From: an uncultured Eubacteriales bacterium
GTDB taxonomy: Bacteria; Bacillota; Clostridia; Lachnospirales; Lachnospiraceae
Direction of reading: 5' to 3'
DNA length: 48,056 nucleotides
Assembly (NCBI GenBank): GCA_900318405.1
Contig: ONKP01000022.1
Coordinates: 1 to 48,056 of the forward strand
Shown here: piece by piece, positions 34,852 to 43,196 of the stretch
Position numbering within the stretch: the stretch's first letter is position 1
How the letters are laid out: every line of letters starts with the position of its first letter
Position numbers and translations under genes: made by a program
The notes under the pieces: model-generated
What the model saw: the letters and a program-made list of their open reading frames with translations, nothing else
Told to the model about the DNA's origin: nothing
Database searches by the model: none

Positions 34852-35234
34852 CCGGCAGAGTCCCTTCTTCAGATACCTGAAATTATACCATTTTCAGCGA
34901 CTTCCATCAACGCCGGCCATGCGTAACGATGTAACTGCATCTTGAAAGAAAAATATGAATGATCTTTCGGATACACCTATTATTTCGTTCCGCGAGCTAC
35001 GCGCACAGATCTGCGCAGGCAGTGGAGATCCTGTTTCCGGCTGCATCGGCGCCAAGCAGACATTTCGCACGGATTTGCGCTGGCAGCGTAAATTTCATGT
35101 TAAAGACAGACGAACACTGACGATACAGACATACACGTGTTGTATGACAGAAGTTTTTGTGATACAATGCCCCAGCAAACGCAAATTCCACAAATAGTGC
35201 ACCTACTGCAGCATAATGACATGAGGGAAAAATC
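34852..35234. promoter_or_regulatory. ktrBA upstream region with promoter and direct repeat
   Basis: A gene-free stretch between divergent dgkA and ktrB. A promoter candidate TTGTAT (35140-35145), 17-base spacer, TACAAT (35163-35168) points to ktrB. A 22-bp sequence GCGCACAGATCTGCGCAGGC (35001-35022) recurs at 35065-35086 with four changes. Confidence 0.5.
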
Positions 35235-36590
35235 TTGCATTCTCAAAGATCACACAATTTCAGAACCAGGGGACTGAAAAGCCTGAATTCATCGCAGGCT
35301 ATCATTGTCGGATTTTTACTGCTGATCTTCACCGGCGCCGTTCTGCTCACGCTTCCGGTATCCAGAGCCGGGGAAGGCCATGCGTCTTTTGATGACGCAC
35401 TTTTCACCTCTGTATCCGCCTCCTGTGTGACAGGGCTTGTCGTACAGGACACCGGCACCTACTGGTCTGCCTTCGGACAGCTCATCATTCTGATTCTGAT
35501 CCAGATCGGCGGACTCGGCATCATCACCATGGCCATTGCCATCGTTCTTTTTTCCGGCAGAAAAATCAGTCTCGTCGAACGGAATATGATGGCGGACTCC
35601 ATCAATGCGCCCTATCTTTCGGGCATCCTGCGGATCACCCGCTTCATTCTGCTGTTTACGGCTATCGTGGAGGGCGCCGGCGCTGTGAGTCTCATGACCG
35701 TGTTCATTCCGCGTTTCGGAGCAGCCCGGGGCATATGGTACGCCGTTTTCCATTCTGTATCCGCCTTCTGCAATGCAGGCTTCGATCTGATGGGACGTGA
35801 GAGCGGAAAATTTTCCAGCCTTACGGCTTTCACAGACAGTCCCGTCGTGAACATCACCATTATGGCGCTGATCGTCATCGGCGGTATCGGCTTTGTCACC
35901 TGGAATGACATGATCACGAAGGGGCCTCATTTCTCCCGATACCGGATGCAGACAAAAACCGTGCTGATCATGACGCTGTCTCTCATTGTCATTCCGGCGA
36001 TATATTTCTATGTCTGCGAATACGGCGGTGAAGCCATGCCGACGCGCATACTTGCCTCCTTCTTCCAGTCCGTCACGACGAGAACAGCAGGTTTCAATAC
36101 CACGGACCTGACAAAGCTGAGTGAAGCCGGCATATTTATTTTTATTGTGCTGATGCTGATCGGCGGATCGCCGGGCTCCACAGCCGGCGGCATGAAGACA
36201 ACTACCGTCGCCGTGCTTTTCTCGCAGATGCTCAGCGTCTTCCGGAGAAGCGACAGCACGCCGCTGTTCCGGCGCCGCATTGATGAAGAAACAACCAGAA
36301 AAGCTTCCGCTCTGCTGCTGATGTATATCTTTCTCTTCTCACTGTCAGCCATCATCATCAGCCGTGTCGAGGGCATTCCGATGCTGACCTGTCTGTTTGA
36401 GACGGCGTCAGCGGTCGGCACCGTAGGTCTCACGCTCGGCATTACGCCGGGGCTTCACGCTGTATCTCGGATCCTGCTGATGCTTCTGATGTATGCAGGC
36501 CGTGTCGGCGGTCTGACGCTGATCTACGCCACCCTCTCGAACAATCACAGCACCGGAAAACTGCCGCTGGAACAAATTACCGTGGGATGA
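35235..36590 (+). CDS. ktrB: Potassium uptake protein KtrB/TrkH family
   Basis: A 451-residue membrane protein with the fourfold TM-pore-TM repeat of the Trk/Ktr/HKT superfamily. Selectivity-filter segments are visible: SASCVTGL, SAFCNAGFDL, TRTAGFNTTD and ASAVGTVGLTLG. It moves K+ (with Na+ in Ktr systems) under the control of the KtrA subunit encoded 34 bp downstream. The start appears to be TTG at 35235 after GAGGGA; no in-frame ATG lies near. Terminators follow ktrA. Confidence 0.92.
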   Translation: MHSQRSHNFRTRGLKSLNSSQAIIVGFLLLIFTGAVLLTLPVSRAGEGHASFDDALFTSVSASCVTGLVVQDTGTYWSAFGQLIILILIQIGGLGIITMAIAIVLFSGRKISLVERNMMADSINAPYLSGILRITRFILLFTAIVEGAGAVSLMTVFIPRFGAARGIWYAVFHSVSAFCNAGFDLMGRESGKFSSLTAFTDSPVVNITIMALIVIGGIGFVTWNDMITKGPHFSRYRMQTKTVLIMTLSLIVIPAIYFYVCEYGGEAMPTRILASFFQSVTTRTAGFNTTDLTKLSEAGIFIFIVLMLIGGSPGSTAGGMKTTTVAVLFSQMLSVFRRSDSTPLFRRRIDEETTRKASALLLMYIFLFSLSAIIISRVEGIPMLTCLFETASAVGTVGLTLGITPGLHAVSRILLMLLMYAGRVGGLTLIYATLSNNHSTGKLPLEQITVG

Positions 36591-36624
36591 CCACAGTACC
36601 TTAGTACAATGAGGAGGCTTACAA

Positions 36625-37287
36625 ATGAAATCCATACTGCTGATAGGACTTGGAAGATTTGGAGGAAACATCGCCAAGAAACTGCATGAAATGAACGATG
36701 AGGTGCTCGCCATTGACAGAAACGAACAGCGTGTCAACGACGTCATGGACCATGTGACAAATGCGCAGATCGGTGACAGCACTGACCGCAATTTTCTGAA
36801 TCAGCTCGGGGTGCGGAATTTTGACTGCTGTATCGTAGCCATCGGCGATCACTTCCAGGATTCCGTTATCACAACTTCCCTGCTGAAGGAGCTTGGCGCA
36901 CAGAAAATCGTTGCCCGCGCATCCAGCGCAATTCATGAAAATTTCCTGAAAAAAATAGGCGCTGATGACGTCGTCTATCCGGAAAAGCAGATGGCCGCCT
37001 GGACAGCTGTTCGCTGCAGCATTGACCGGATCCTCGATTACATTCCCATCTCGTCCGACCACGCTGTGTATGAGATTGAAATGCCGGAAGGGTGGGTCGG
37101 GCACACTGTCGGCGAGCTGGATATCCGCCGCAGATATCAGATTACGATCATGGGCATCCGCAACGGCGATGACCTGAACCTCACGGTGACACCGGATACC
37201 ATGCTCACCCATGACATGACCCTGATGGTACTTGGCGAGAACAGCGTCGTACAGAAATGCCTGCAGGGCAAACACAAACTGCGGTAA
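36625..37287 (+). CDS. ktrA: Potassium uptake regulatory subunit KtrA (RCK)
   Basis: A 220-residue cytoplasmic RCK protein. The Rossmann nucleotide-binding motif is GLGRFGGNIA (8-17), with the acidic D31 ending strand 2 (LAIDRNE); an RCK_C domain covers about 135-215. It forms an octameric ring that gates KtrB in response to ATP/ADP. GAGGAGG precedes the ATG; the gap to ktrB is 34 bp. Confidence 0.93.
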   Translation: MKSILLIGLGRFGGNIAKKLHEMNDEVLAIDRNEQRVNDVMDHVTNAQIGDSTDRNFLNQLGVRNFDCCIVAIGDHFQDSVITTSLLKELGAQKIVARASSAIHENFLKKIGADDVVYPEKQMAAWTAVRCSIDRILDYIPISSDHAVYEIEMPEGWVGHTVGELDIRRRYQITIMGIRNGDDLNLTVTPDTMLTHDMTLMVLGENSVVQKCLQGKHKLR

Positions 37288-37333
37288 CGCTCTTTACTGA
37301 TCACACTTTTCCAGCTGCATCTCAAAAAGAGAA

Positions 37334-37379
37334 AAAGACGTGGCACACTGCTGACTGACAGCAGTATGCACACGTCTTT
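37334..37379. terminator. Bidirectional terminator between ktrA and the ACT-gene operon
   Basis: Stem AAAGACGTG/CACGTCTTT with an inner CTGCTG/CAGCAG stem. On the minus strand it is followed by TTTTTCTCTTTTT, a good T-run for the ACT-gene transcript. Confidence 0.8.
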
Positions 37380-37399
37380 CTTCATTCAGCGTCTTTTTT

Positions 37400-37427
37400 C
37401 TGAGAAAACGGGTTCTTCAGTTTTTTA
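37400..37427 (+). terminator. Second terminator after ktrA
   Basis: CTGAGAA pairs with TTCTTCAG (one bulge) and is followed by TTTTTTATT on the plus strand. Confidence 0.55.
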
Positions 37428-37516
37428 TTATCGACTTCTGTTTATATCGAAGATGGCCTCCTGAAGCTTCAGGCTGACGCAGCCCTGCAGACAGCCTGCC
37501 AATCCTCAGGCAGCGT

Positions 37517-37951
37517 TTACAGCGTTGCGACTTCGTCCTGCGAGATCGAGTGATACCCGTGCGCGGTGAGAACCTTCTCCGCCTTGTCTTCATCGCTGAT
37601 CCGGAAGATCATGAAAGCATCGTCGACATTTTTCTTGCCGGGGATGGCATACATATACTCGATATTGATGCCGGCATCCTGAAGCACAGTGAGCAGGTCG
37701 CTCAGGCTTCCCACGACATCAGGAATGGCTACGATGATGACCGGTGTGAGGGAACTCACGTAATCGTTCCGCTTCAGCACATCGGTGCAGGATACCACAT
37801 CATCCACGATCAGCCGGACAATACCGAAATTCTGCGTCTCGGCAAGGGAAAGCGCCCGCATATTCACGTCAGCGCTCTTCAGCAGCTTCATCAGATCACT
37901 CAGGGTACCCGGTTTATTTTCTACAAATACAGAAACCTGCTGTACGCTCAT
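37517..37951 (-). CDS. Tandem ACT-domain protein of the indolepyruvate oxidoreductase operon
   Basis: A 144-residue protein made of two ACT-like domains (1-70: QVSVFVENKPGTLSDLMKLL; 71-144: VIIVAIPDVVGSLSDLLTVL). ACT domains bind amino acids, and this type is regularly found beside phenylacetate-CoA ligase and iorAB, so it is likely a sensor of an aromatic amino acid or aryl acid. AAGGAG precedes the ATG. It is last in the minus-strand order iorA-iorB-paaK-ACT, with a 137-bp gap to paaK that is largely a triple 29-bp repeat. Confidence 0.85.
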   Translation of the reverse strand: MSVQQVSVFVENKPGTLSDLMKLLKSADVNMRALSLAETQNFGIVRLIVDDVVSCTDVLKRNDYVSSLTPVIIVAIPDVVGSLSDLLTVLQDAGINIEYMYAIPGKKNVDDAFMIFRISDEDKAEKVLTAHGYHSISQDEVATL

Positions 37952-37961
37952 CCTTTTCTCC

Positions 37962-38048
37962 TTCTCTGTCTGTTCAGCATTTATCAGCTCTTCTCTGTCT
38001 GTTCAGCATTTATCAGTCCTTCTCTGCCTGTTCAGCATTTATCAGCTG
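37962..38048 (-). repeat. Three tandem 29-bp repeats with overlapping micro-ORFs
   Basis: Units at 37962-37990, 37991-38019 and 38020-38048 differ at only a few bases. On the minus strand each holds ATGCTGAACAG. They form micro-ORFs of 11, 11 and 10 codons (38038-38003, 38009-37974, 37980-37948), each overlapping the next start; the last stop overlaps the ACT-gene ATG as ATGA. Confidence 0.85.
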
Positions 38049-38088
38049 AAATGCACATCATCTCTCGTATCTGGATACAGCCTGTGCA

Positions 38089-39417
38089 TCAGATTTTTCT
38101 GTTGTCGATGACGCGGACGGCCTTGCCGTTGCTTCTCGTGATGCTCTTCGGTGCTACCAGCGTAACGACCGCCTTCAGGCCGAGCATATCTTTCAGCGCA
38201 GAAACCAGTTCCTTCTTGCGGTTGCCGATCACAACAACATCATCCGTAAACATCTCCGGCGTCATCTCCACGTGCACATCCAGGGTATCTGTATTGTTCA
38301 CACGGTCAACGATGATCTGGTAGTTCGCCGGATAACCGAGCTTCAGCAGAACGGTCTCGATCTGAGACGGGAATACATTCACGCCGCGGATGATCAGCAT
38401 ATCATCGGAGCGGCCCTTCGGCTTCGTCATCTTCGCAAAGGTGCGGCCGCAGGAGCATTTTTCTCTCGTGATGCTGCAGATGTCTCTTGTGCGGTAGCGG
38501 AGCAGCGGATACGCTTCCTTGTCCAGAGATGTGAAAACAAGCTCGCCGTACTGTCCGTCAGGCATCGGTTCGCCGGTGTCCGGATCGATGATCTCTGCAA
38601 GGAAATGATCCTCATTGATGTGCATGCCTGCCTGCTCGCTGCACTCGAAGGATACGCCCGGGCCGGAAAGCTCTGTGAGGCCGTAGATATCATACGCCTT
38701 GATGCCCATGGTCTCCTGAATGCTCTGGCGCATCTCCTCGCTCCATGCCTCGGCGCCGAAAATACCGGCCTTCAGCGGAATATCATCCGGTCCCATGCCT
38801 TTTTCCTTCATGGTCTCGGCGATGTATGCCGCATAGGAAGGTGTGCAGCAGAGGATCGTCGCCTGCAGGTCCTGAATGAACATGATCTGCCGCTCCGTGT
38901 TGCCCGAAGATGCCGGGATCGTGAGGCATCCGACCTTATGGCTGCCGCCGTCCAGTCCGGCGCCGCCGGTGAAGAGTCCGTAACCATAGGCGATCTGGCA
39001 CACATCCTCATTTGTGCCGCCGGCAGCGACGATCGCACGGGCAGTGCAGTCTGTCCAGAGATCGATATCATGCTGCGTGTAAAAAGCAACGACCCGCTTT
39101 CCGGTCGTGCCCGACGTGGAGTGAATGCGGACGCAGTCCTTCAGCGGCATGCCGAGCAGTCCGTAGGGATAGGAGTCCCTGAGGTCCTGCTTCGAGAGCG
39201 TCGGCAGTTTCCGGATATCCTCAATCGAGCGGATATCCGCAGGTGTCACGCCCTTCGCCTCCATCTTCTTTCTGTAGTAGGGAACATTGTCCCACACATG
39301 CTGAACCTGCTTTACCAGTTTTGTGTTCTGCATCGCCACGATCTCGTCGCGCGATGCCGTCTCAATTTCCTTCTGAAAATACCTCTCCAACGGATTAACC
39401 TCCCGGTCTGTACCCAT
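38089..39417 (-). CDS. paaK: Phenylacetate-CoA ligase family
   Basis: A 442-residue adenylate-forming enzyme that makes aryl-acetyl-CoA from an aryl acetate, ATP and CoA. The AMP-binding loop HSTSGTTGKR, YGLTELSGPG, LLRYRTRDI and KGRSDDMLIIRG motifs are typical. Next to iorAB it probably acts on phenylacetate or indoleacetate; running in the reverse direction could yield ATP from aryl-acetyl-CoA. The ATG at 39417 has a weak site; an in-frame TTG at 39390 after GGGAGG is a serious alternative. Upstream lies a 63-bp nested palindrome. Confidence 0.92.
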   Translation of the reverse strand: MGTDREVNPLERYFQKEIETASRDEIVAMQNTKLVKQVQHVWDNVPYYRKKMEAKGVTPADIRSIEDIRKLPTLSKQDLRDSYPYGLLGMPLKDCVRIHSTSGTTGKRVVAFYTQHDIDLWTDCTARAIVAAGGTNEDVCQIAYGYGLFTGGAGLDGGSHKVGCLTIPASSGNTERQIMFIQDLQATILCCTPSYAAYIAETMKEKGMGPDDIPLKAGIFGAEAWSEEMRQSIQETMGIKAYDIYGLTELSGPGVSFECSEQAGMHINEDHFLAEIIDPDTGEPMPDGQYGELVFTSLDKEAYPLLRYRTRDICSITREKCSCGRTFAKMTKPKGRSDDMLIIRGVNVFPSQIETVLLKLGYPANYQIIVDRVNNTDTLDVHVEMTPEMFTDDVVVIGNRKKELVSALKDMLGLKAVVTLVAPKSITRSNGKAVRVIDNRKI

Positions 39418-39480
39418 GCAGACCTGCTTCGATCATGCAGCTGTTACCATCCGCTGCAACCGCATCCTATGTATAATAAC

Positions 39481-39543
39481 AGTGTCAAAATTCATCACCC
39501 CTGTTGCACTTGTGCAAAAGTGGGTGAATGACTTATTGACACT
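39481..39543. promoter_or_regulatory. 63-bp nested palindrome upstream of paaK
   Basis: Three nested arm pairs: AGTGTCA/TGACACT (outer), ATTCATCACCC/GGGTGAAT (middle) and TTGCAC/GTGCAA around TT (core, 39504-39517). It lies 64 bp upstream of the paaK start, in the iorB-paaK gap. It could be an operator or an RNA hairpin; no T-run follows, so a plain terminator is unlikely. Confidence 0.65.
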
Positions 39544-39586
39544 ATCATACTTATGACAGCTATATCATACGTATACCGGTGTATTA

Positions 39587-40162
39587 TTATGCTTCCTTAC
39601 CGAGTTTGAATGCCACGCGGTTCATCTCCAGGAACTTTGGCGGAACGACAACCTCCATAGCCTTCTGCCATGATTCCTCCGGCATATCAAAATACTTTGA
39701 CAGTCTTCCCATCAGGACCATATTCACAGCCTTTGTCGATCCGGCCTTTTTGGCGAGCGACAGACAGTCGAGGGCATCCACCTTCGCGCCGGCCGCCTTC
39801 ATTTTTTCAATGAGATTTTCCGGATATGTCGCATCGCCTGTAATGACAGGCATGGGATCCATCTGCTGTGTATTTGTCACGATCGTTCCGTCTTTCTTCA
39901 GCCACTCCAGGTAACGGGCAGCCTCCAGTGTCTCAAAGGATACGACCGCATCCGCCTCGCCCTTGTCAATGATGGGCGAATATACTTTGCTTCCCCAGCG
40001 CACATAGGTGACAACGCTGCCGCCTCTCTGCGACATGCCGTGTACCTCCGATACCTTGACATCATATCCCGCGGCGAGAAGAACCTGACCAAGCATCTTG
40101 CTGGCGAGCAGCGTTCCCTGTCCGCCGACACCGACGATCATTACACTCTTCGTATCACTCAT
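39587..40162 (-). CDS. iorB: Indolepyruvate:ferredoxin oxidoreductase beta subunit
   Basis: A 191-residue 2-oxoacid oxidoreductase gamma-type domain (VGVGGQGTLLASKMLGQVL, VSEVHGMSQRGGSV). With IorA it oxidises aryl-pyruvates to aryl-acetyl-CoA, reducing ferredoxin. I chose the ATG at 40162, which overlaps the iorA stop as TGATG; a GTG one codon upstream is possible. Translational coupling to iorA is expected. Confidence 0.93.
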   Translation of the reverse strand: MSDTKSVMIVGVGGQGTLLASKMLGQVLLAAGYDVKVSEVHGMSQRGGSVVTYVRWGSKVYSPIIDKGEADAVVSFETLEAARYLEWLKKDGTIVTNTQQMDPMPVITGDATYPENLIEKMKAAGAKVDALDCLSLAKKAGSTKAVNMVLMGRLSKYFDMPEESWQKAMEVVVPPKFLEMNRVAFKLGKEA

Positions 40163-42021
40163 CACTGCTCACCGCCTTTCTTCTCTGCTGCGCCGGTTTT
40201 GCCTGCTGCCTTTGCTTCCGCTTCCTGCGCCTTTTTCATCTGATCCAGTTCATACCGGGAGAATCCGGGTTTGATCTCCGCGTGCGGATTGCCCGTGCTG
40301 TCCACGATCGCATCCACAGGGCACATCTGCTGGCAGACGCCGCAGCCTACACACTGTGTCGCATCGATAACGGATTTGCCGTTGCGGAACGAAATGGACG
40401 GGCAGCCGATCTTCATGCAGCTGCGGCAGCCGATACACTTGTCTTCCTCGACGCGGAAGGGTTTCTCATGGTGCACATATTTAAGCAGCGCGCAGGGACG
40501 TCTGGAAATGATGACAGACGGCGCATCCACAGCCAGTTCTTCCTTCACGGCCTTATCCGTGGCCGCCAGATCATACGGATCCACGACGCGTACGTGCTCG
40601 ATACCCATGGCCTTTACGAGAGCCTCGAGGTCAATGCGTCCTGCCGGATCGCCCTTGATATTGTAGCCGGTCGTCGGATTCTCCTGATGGCCGGTCATGC
40701 CGGTAATGGAATTGTCCAGGATGATCACCGTCGTATTGGACTGGTTATAAGCGATATTGGCCAGGCCGGTCATACCGGAGTGCATAAACGTGGAATCGCC
40801 GATGACGGCCACGGAATGATGTGCGTTTTCCTCGCCGCCTGCCACGTTGAAGCCGTGTGCAGAGCCAATGGAGGCGCCCATGCAGATATTGGTGTCCATA
40901 GCATACAGCGGAGCCGCTGCGCCGAGCGTGTAGCAGCCGATATCGCCGAGGACTGTGCATTTATTTTTCTTCAGGGTATAGAAAAGGCCTCTGTGCGGAC
41001 AGCCGGAGCACATCACCGGAGGACGGATGGGCAGATTTTCATCGAGCTTTCTGCCCTCATGCGGCTTTCTGCCGAATGCTTCTGCCACAATGTTCTGTGA
41101 AAATTCGCCGCAGATCGGCAGGATATCCTTACCCTTTACGGAAAGGCCCATGACCTTGCAGGCGTTCTCGATCACCGGATCCAGTTCTTCCACTACATAC
41201 AGTTCCTTAACCTTTGCAGCGAAATCGCGGATCTTCTGCTCCGGAAGTGGCCATACCATGCCGAGCTTCAGGACAGAAACTTCATCTCCGAATACTTCCT
41301 TGACATACTGATAGGAGGTGGAATCGGTGATGATACCGATGTCCGTGCCGCCCATCTCCACGCGGTTCAGCGGACTCGTCTCCGCCCATGCAGCCAGCTT
41401 CTTCAGTCTCTCCTCCACGATCGGATGACGGCGCTTGGCGTTGGCAGGAACCATGACATTCTTCGGAATATTTTTCACATATTCGCGGATATGCTCCGTG
41501 CGCTCTCCTGTCTCCACAACAGACTGGGAATGAGAGACACGGGTGCACATCTTTACGAACACAGGTGTGTCAAAATTCTCAGAGAGATCATAGGCCGTCT
41601 TTACGAACTCCAGTGCCTCCTGCGAATCCGACGGCTCCAGCATCGGAACCTTCGCCGCGATCGCATAATGACGGGAATCCTGCTCATTCTGAGAAGAATG
41701 CATGCCCGGGTCATCCGCCACACCGATCACAACGCCGCCGTTGACACCCGTGTAAGCCATCGTAAACAGCGGGTCCGCAGCCACGTTCAGGCCTACATGC
41801 TTCATACCGCAGAAAACGCGGCGGCCCGCCTGTGAAGCTCCGTACGCAGATTCCATGGCCACTTTTTCATTCGGCGCCCATTCACAGTAGATGTCGTCGT
41901 ATTTTGCAGCTTCCTCCTCGATCTCCGTACTCGGTGTTCCCGGGTAGCTTGATGCAAAGCTGCAGCCCGCCTCGTAAAGTCCACGGGCGAACGCTTTATT
42001 GCCTAGCATTAACTGTTTCAT
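40162..42021 (-). CDS. iorA: Indolepyruvate:ferredoxin oxidoreductase alpha subunit
   Basis: A 619-residue TPP enzyme of aromatic amino acid fermentation. It has an N-terminal pyrimidine-binding domain (SYPGTPSTEIEE), a TPP-binding region (GDIGCYTLG, GDSTFMHSGMTGL) and a C-terminal ferredoxin domain with two 4Fe-4S motifs (CIGCRSCMKIGC and CVGCGVCQQMC). The start is the ATG at 42021, 8 nt after AAGGAG, rather than the GTG three codons upstream. First gene of the iorA-iorB-paaK-ACT operon; substrates are phenyl-, 4-hydroxyphenyl- and indole-pyruvate. Confidence 0.95.
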   Translation of the reverse strand: MKQLMLGNKAFARGLYEAGCSFASSYPGTPSTEIEEEAAKYDDIYCEWAPNEKVAMESAYGASQAGRRVFCGMKHVGLNVAADPLFTMAYTGVNGGVVIGVADDPGMHSSQNEQDSRHYAIAAKVPMLEPSDSQEALEFVKTAYDLSENFDTPVFVKMCTRVSHSQSVVETGERTEHIREYVKNIPKNVMVPANAKRRHPIVEERLKKLAAWAETSPLNRVEMGGTDIGIITDSTSYQYVKEVFGDEVSVLKLGMVWPLPEQKIRDFAAKVKELYVVEELDPVIENACKVMGLSVKGKDILPICGEFSQNIVAEAFGRKPHEGRKLDENLPIRPPVMCSGCPHRGLFYTLKKNKCTVLGDIGCYTLGAAAPLYAMDTNICMGASIGSAHGFNVAGGEENAHHSVAVIGDSTFMHSGMTGLANIAYNQSNTTVIILDNSITGMTGHQENPTTGYNIKGDPAGRIDLEALVKAMGIEHVRVVDPYDLAATDKAVKEELAVDAPSVIISRRPCALLKYVHHEKPFRVEEDKCIGCRSCMKIGCPSISFRNGKSVIDATQCVGCGVCQQMCPVDAIVDSTGNPHAEIKPGFSRYELDQMKKAQEAEAKAAGKTGAAEKKGGEQ

Positions 42022-42090
42022 TTCCTGCACTCCTTCAACTGTATAATTATAGATATTGATATTCTATCACCAAAAGGCGCCTCTGTCTTC

Positions 42091-42124
42091 AAAAAGAAAA
42101 GCCGGTGCGCATCCGCACCGGCTT
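42091..42124 (-). terminator. Terminator of the 35-residue basic peptide gene
   Basis: Stem AAGCCGGTGCG/CGCACCGGCTT with a four-base loop (42099-42124), followed on the minus strand by TTTTCTTTTT. It begins 5 bp after the stop codon. Confidence 0.9.
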
Positions 42125-42128
42125 CACA

Positions 42129-42236
42129 TTATTTCTTTTTCTTAGCGTTCTTACGCTGAAGTGCAGCGAGCTGCTGCTTCATCTTCTTCTCCGCAGCCTT
42201 CTTGCTGTCCTTATTTTTTCCGCCTAACTTGCTCAT
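42129..42236 (-). CDS. 35-residue lysine-rich small protein
   Basis: A small basic protein (MSKLGGKNKDSKKAAEKKMK..., ending in KNAKKKK); about 14 of 35 residues are Lys. An AAAGGG ribosome site sits about 9 nt before the ATG, and a strong terminator begins right after the stop, so it looks like a genuine monocistronic gene. The predicted structure is one charged amphipathic helix; nucleic-acid or ribosome binding is only a guess. Confidence 0.65.
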   Translation of the reverse strand: MSKLGGKNKDSKKAAEKKMKQQLAALQRKNAKKKK

Positions 42237-42530
42237 CTGTCTCACACCCTTTCCCAAATCCGTGTTGAAACCCGACATGCTGTAATGCGCTGCAAACCTT
42301 ATAAGTTCATGCGCCACCGTGCACGCCAGAATCTTTCTGAGTTCACGTTATCATACACCCGATCCGGGAATTTGTCATCAACGCTCCTGTCAGAACCGCA
42401 CGGTTTCCAGCCATCCACACGGTTCTGCAGGAATTTCTGCAGGGTTTAGCAGCTGTAAGCGGAACATACCGGCAAAAGCAGGAGGAGTCCGGTACTGTTT
42501 CCAGCATGAAGCCTGAGGGCCTGATTATGA

Positions 42531-43070
42531 TCAGTAGTTCTCAGCGTGAACTTCGAAGAAGCTCTTCGGATGCTTGCAAACCGGGCATACATCCGGAGCA
42601 GAAGTACCTACGCATACATGTCCGCAGTTGCGGCACTCCCATACGGTTACGCCGCTCTTCTCGAATACCTTCTTCTGCTCAACATTGCTCAGAAGCTTGC
42701 GATAGCGTTCCTCATGAGTCTTCTCGATGGCAGCTACACCGCGGAACTGCTCAGCCAGATCCGTGAAACCTTCCTCGTCTGCATCCTTTGCGAAACGATC
42801 ATACATATCTGTCCACTCGTAGTTCTCGCCCTCAGCAGCTGCTTTCAGGTTATCCTCAGTCGTACCGATGCCGCCGAGTGCTCTGAACCAGAGTTTTGCG
42901 TGCTCTCTCTCGTTGTCTGCCGTCTTCTGGAAAAGTGCTGCGATCTGCTCGTAGCCTGCTTTCTTTGCAACAGATGCAAAATATGTGTACTTATTCGTTG
43001 CCTGTGACTCGCCTGCGAAAGCTTCCTGAAGATTCTTCTCTGTCTTAGTTCCTGCGTAACGATTTGCCAT
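42531..43070 (-). CDS. rbr: Rubrerythrin
   Basis: A 179-residue peroxide-reducing diiron protein. The ferritin-like part carries the ligands in [24 protein letters not shown] and EKTHEERY; the C-terminal rubredoxin domain has CRNCG and CPVCKHP. It reduces H2O2 with electrons from rubredoxin or NADH in anaerobes. GAGGG precedes the ATG. The perR gene lies 126 bp upstream on the same strand, and three 19-bp repeats fill much of that gap. PerR control is expected. Confidence 0.96.
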   Translation of the reverse strand: MANRYAGTKTEKNLQEAFAGESQATNKYTYFASVAKKAGYEQIAALFQKTADNEREHAKLWFRALGGIGTTEDNLKAAAEGENYEWTDMYDRFAKDADEEGFTDLAEQFRGVAAIEKTHEERYRKLLSNVEQKKVFEKSGVTVWECRNCGHVCVGTSAPDVCPVCKHPKSFFEVHAENY

Positions 43071-43091
43071 AATGATTTCCCTCCTTAAAAA

Positions 43092-43148
43092 TAAACTTGT
43101 GCATTTCTTTACTTATTGTGCATTACTAAACTTATTGTGCATTTCTTA
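43092..43148 (-). repeat. Three 19-bp tandem repeats before rubrerythrin
   Basis: A unit containing TTGTGCATT recurs at a 19-bp spacing three times (43092-43110, 43111-43129, 43130-43148); on the minus strand each carries AATGCACAA. It sits 22-78 bp upstream of the rbr ATG. Confidence 0.7.
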
Positions 43149-43196
43149 ATTTCCGACGACTGTTTCTCTTTACATCTGCTGCCGTCAGTACAGCTG

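Noticed and set aside
37962-38048. Possible CRISPR array
   Set aside because: The three 29-bp units are directly adjacent with no spacers, and no cas gene is present.
42425-42442. CTGCAGGAATTTCTGCAG as an operator
   Set aside because: The arms are perfect for only six bases and nothing in the flanking genes suggests a regulated promoter there.
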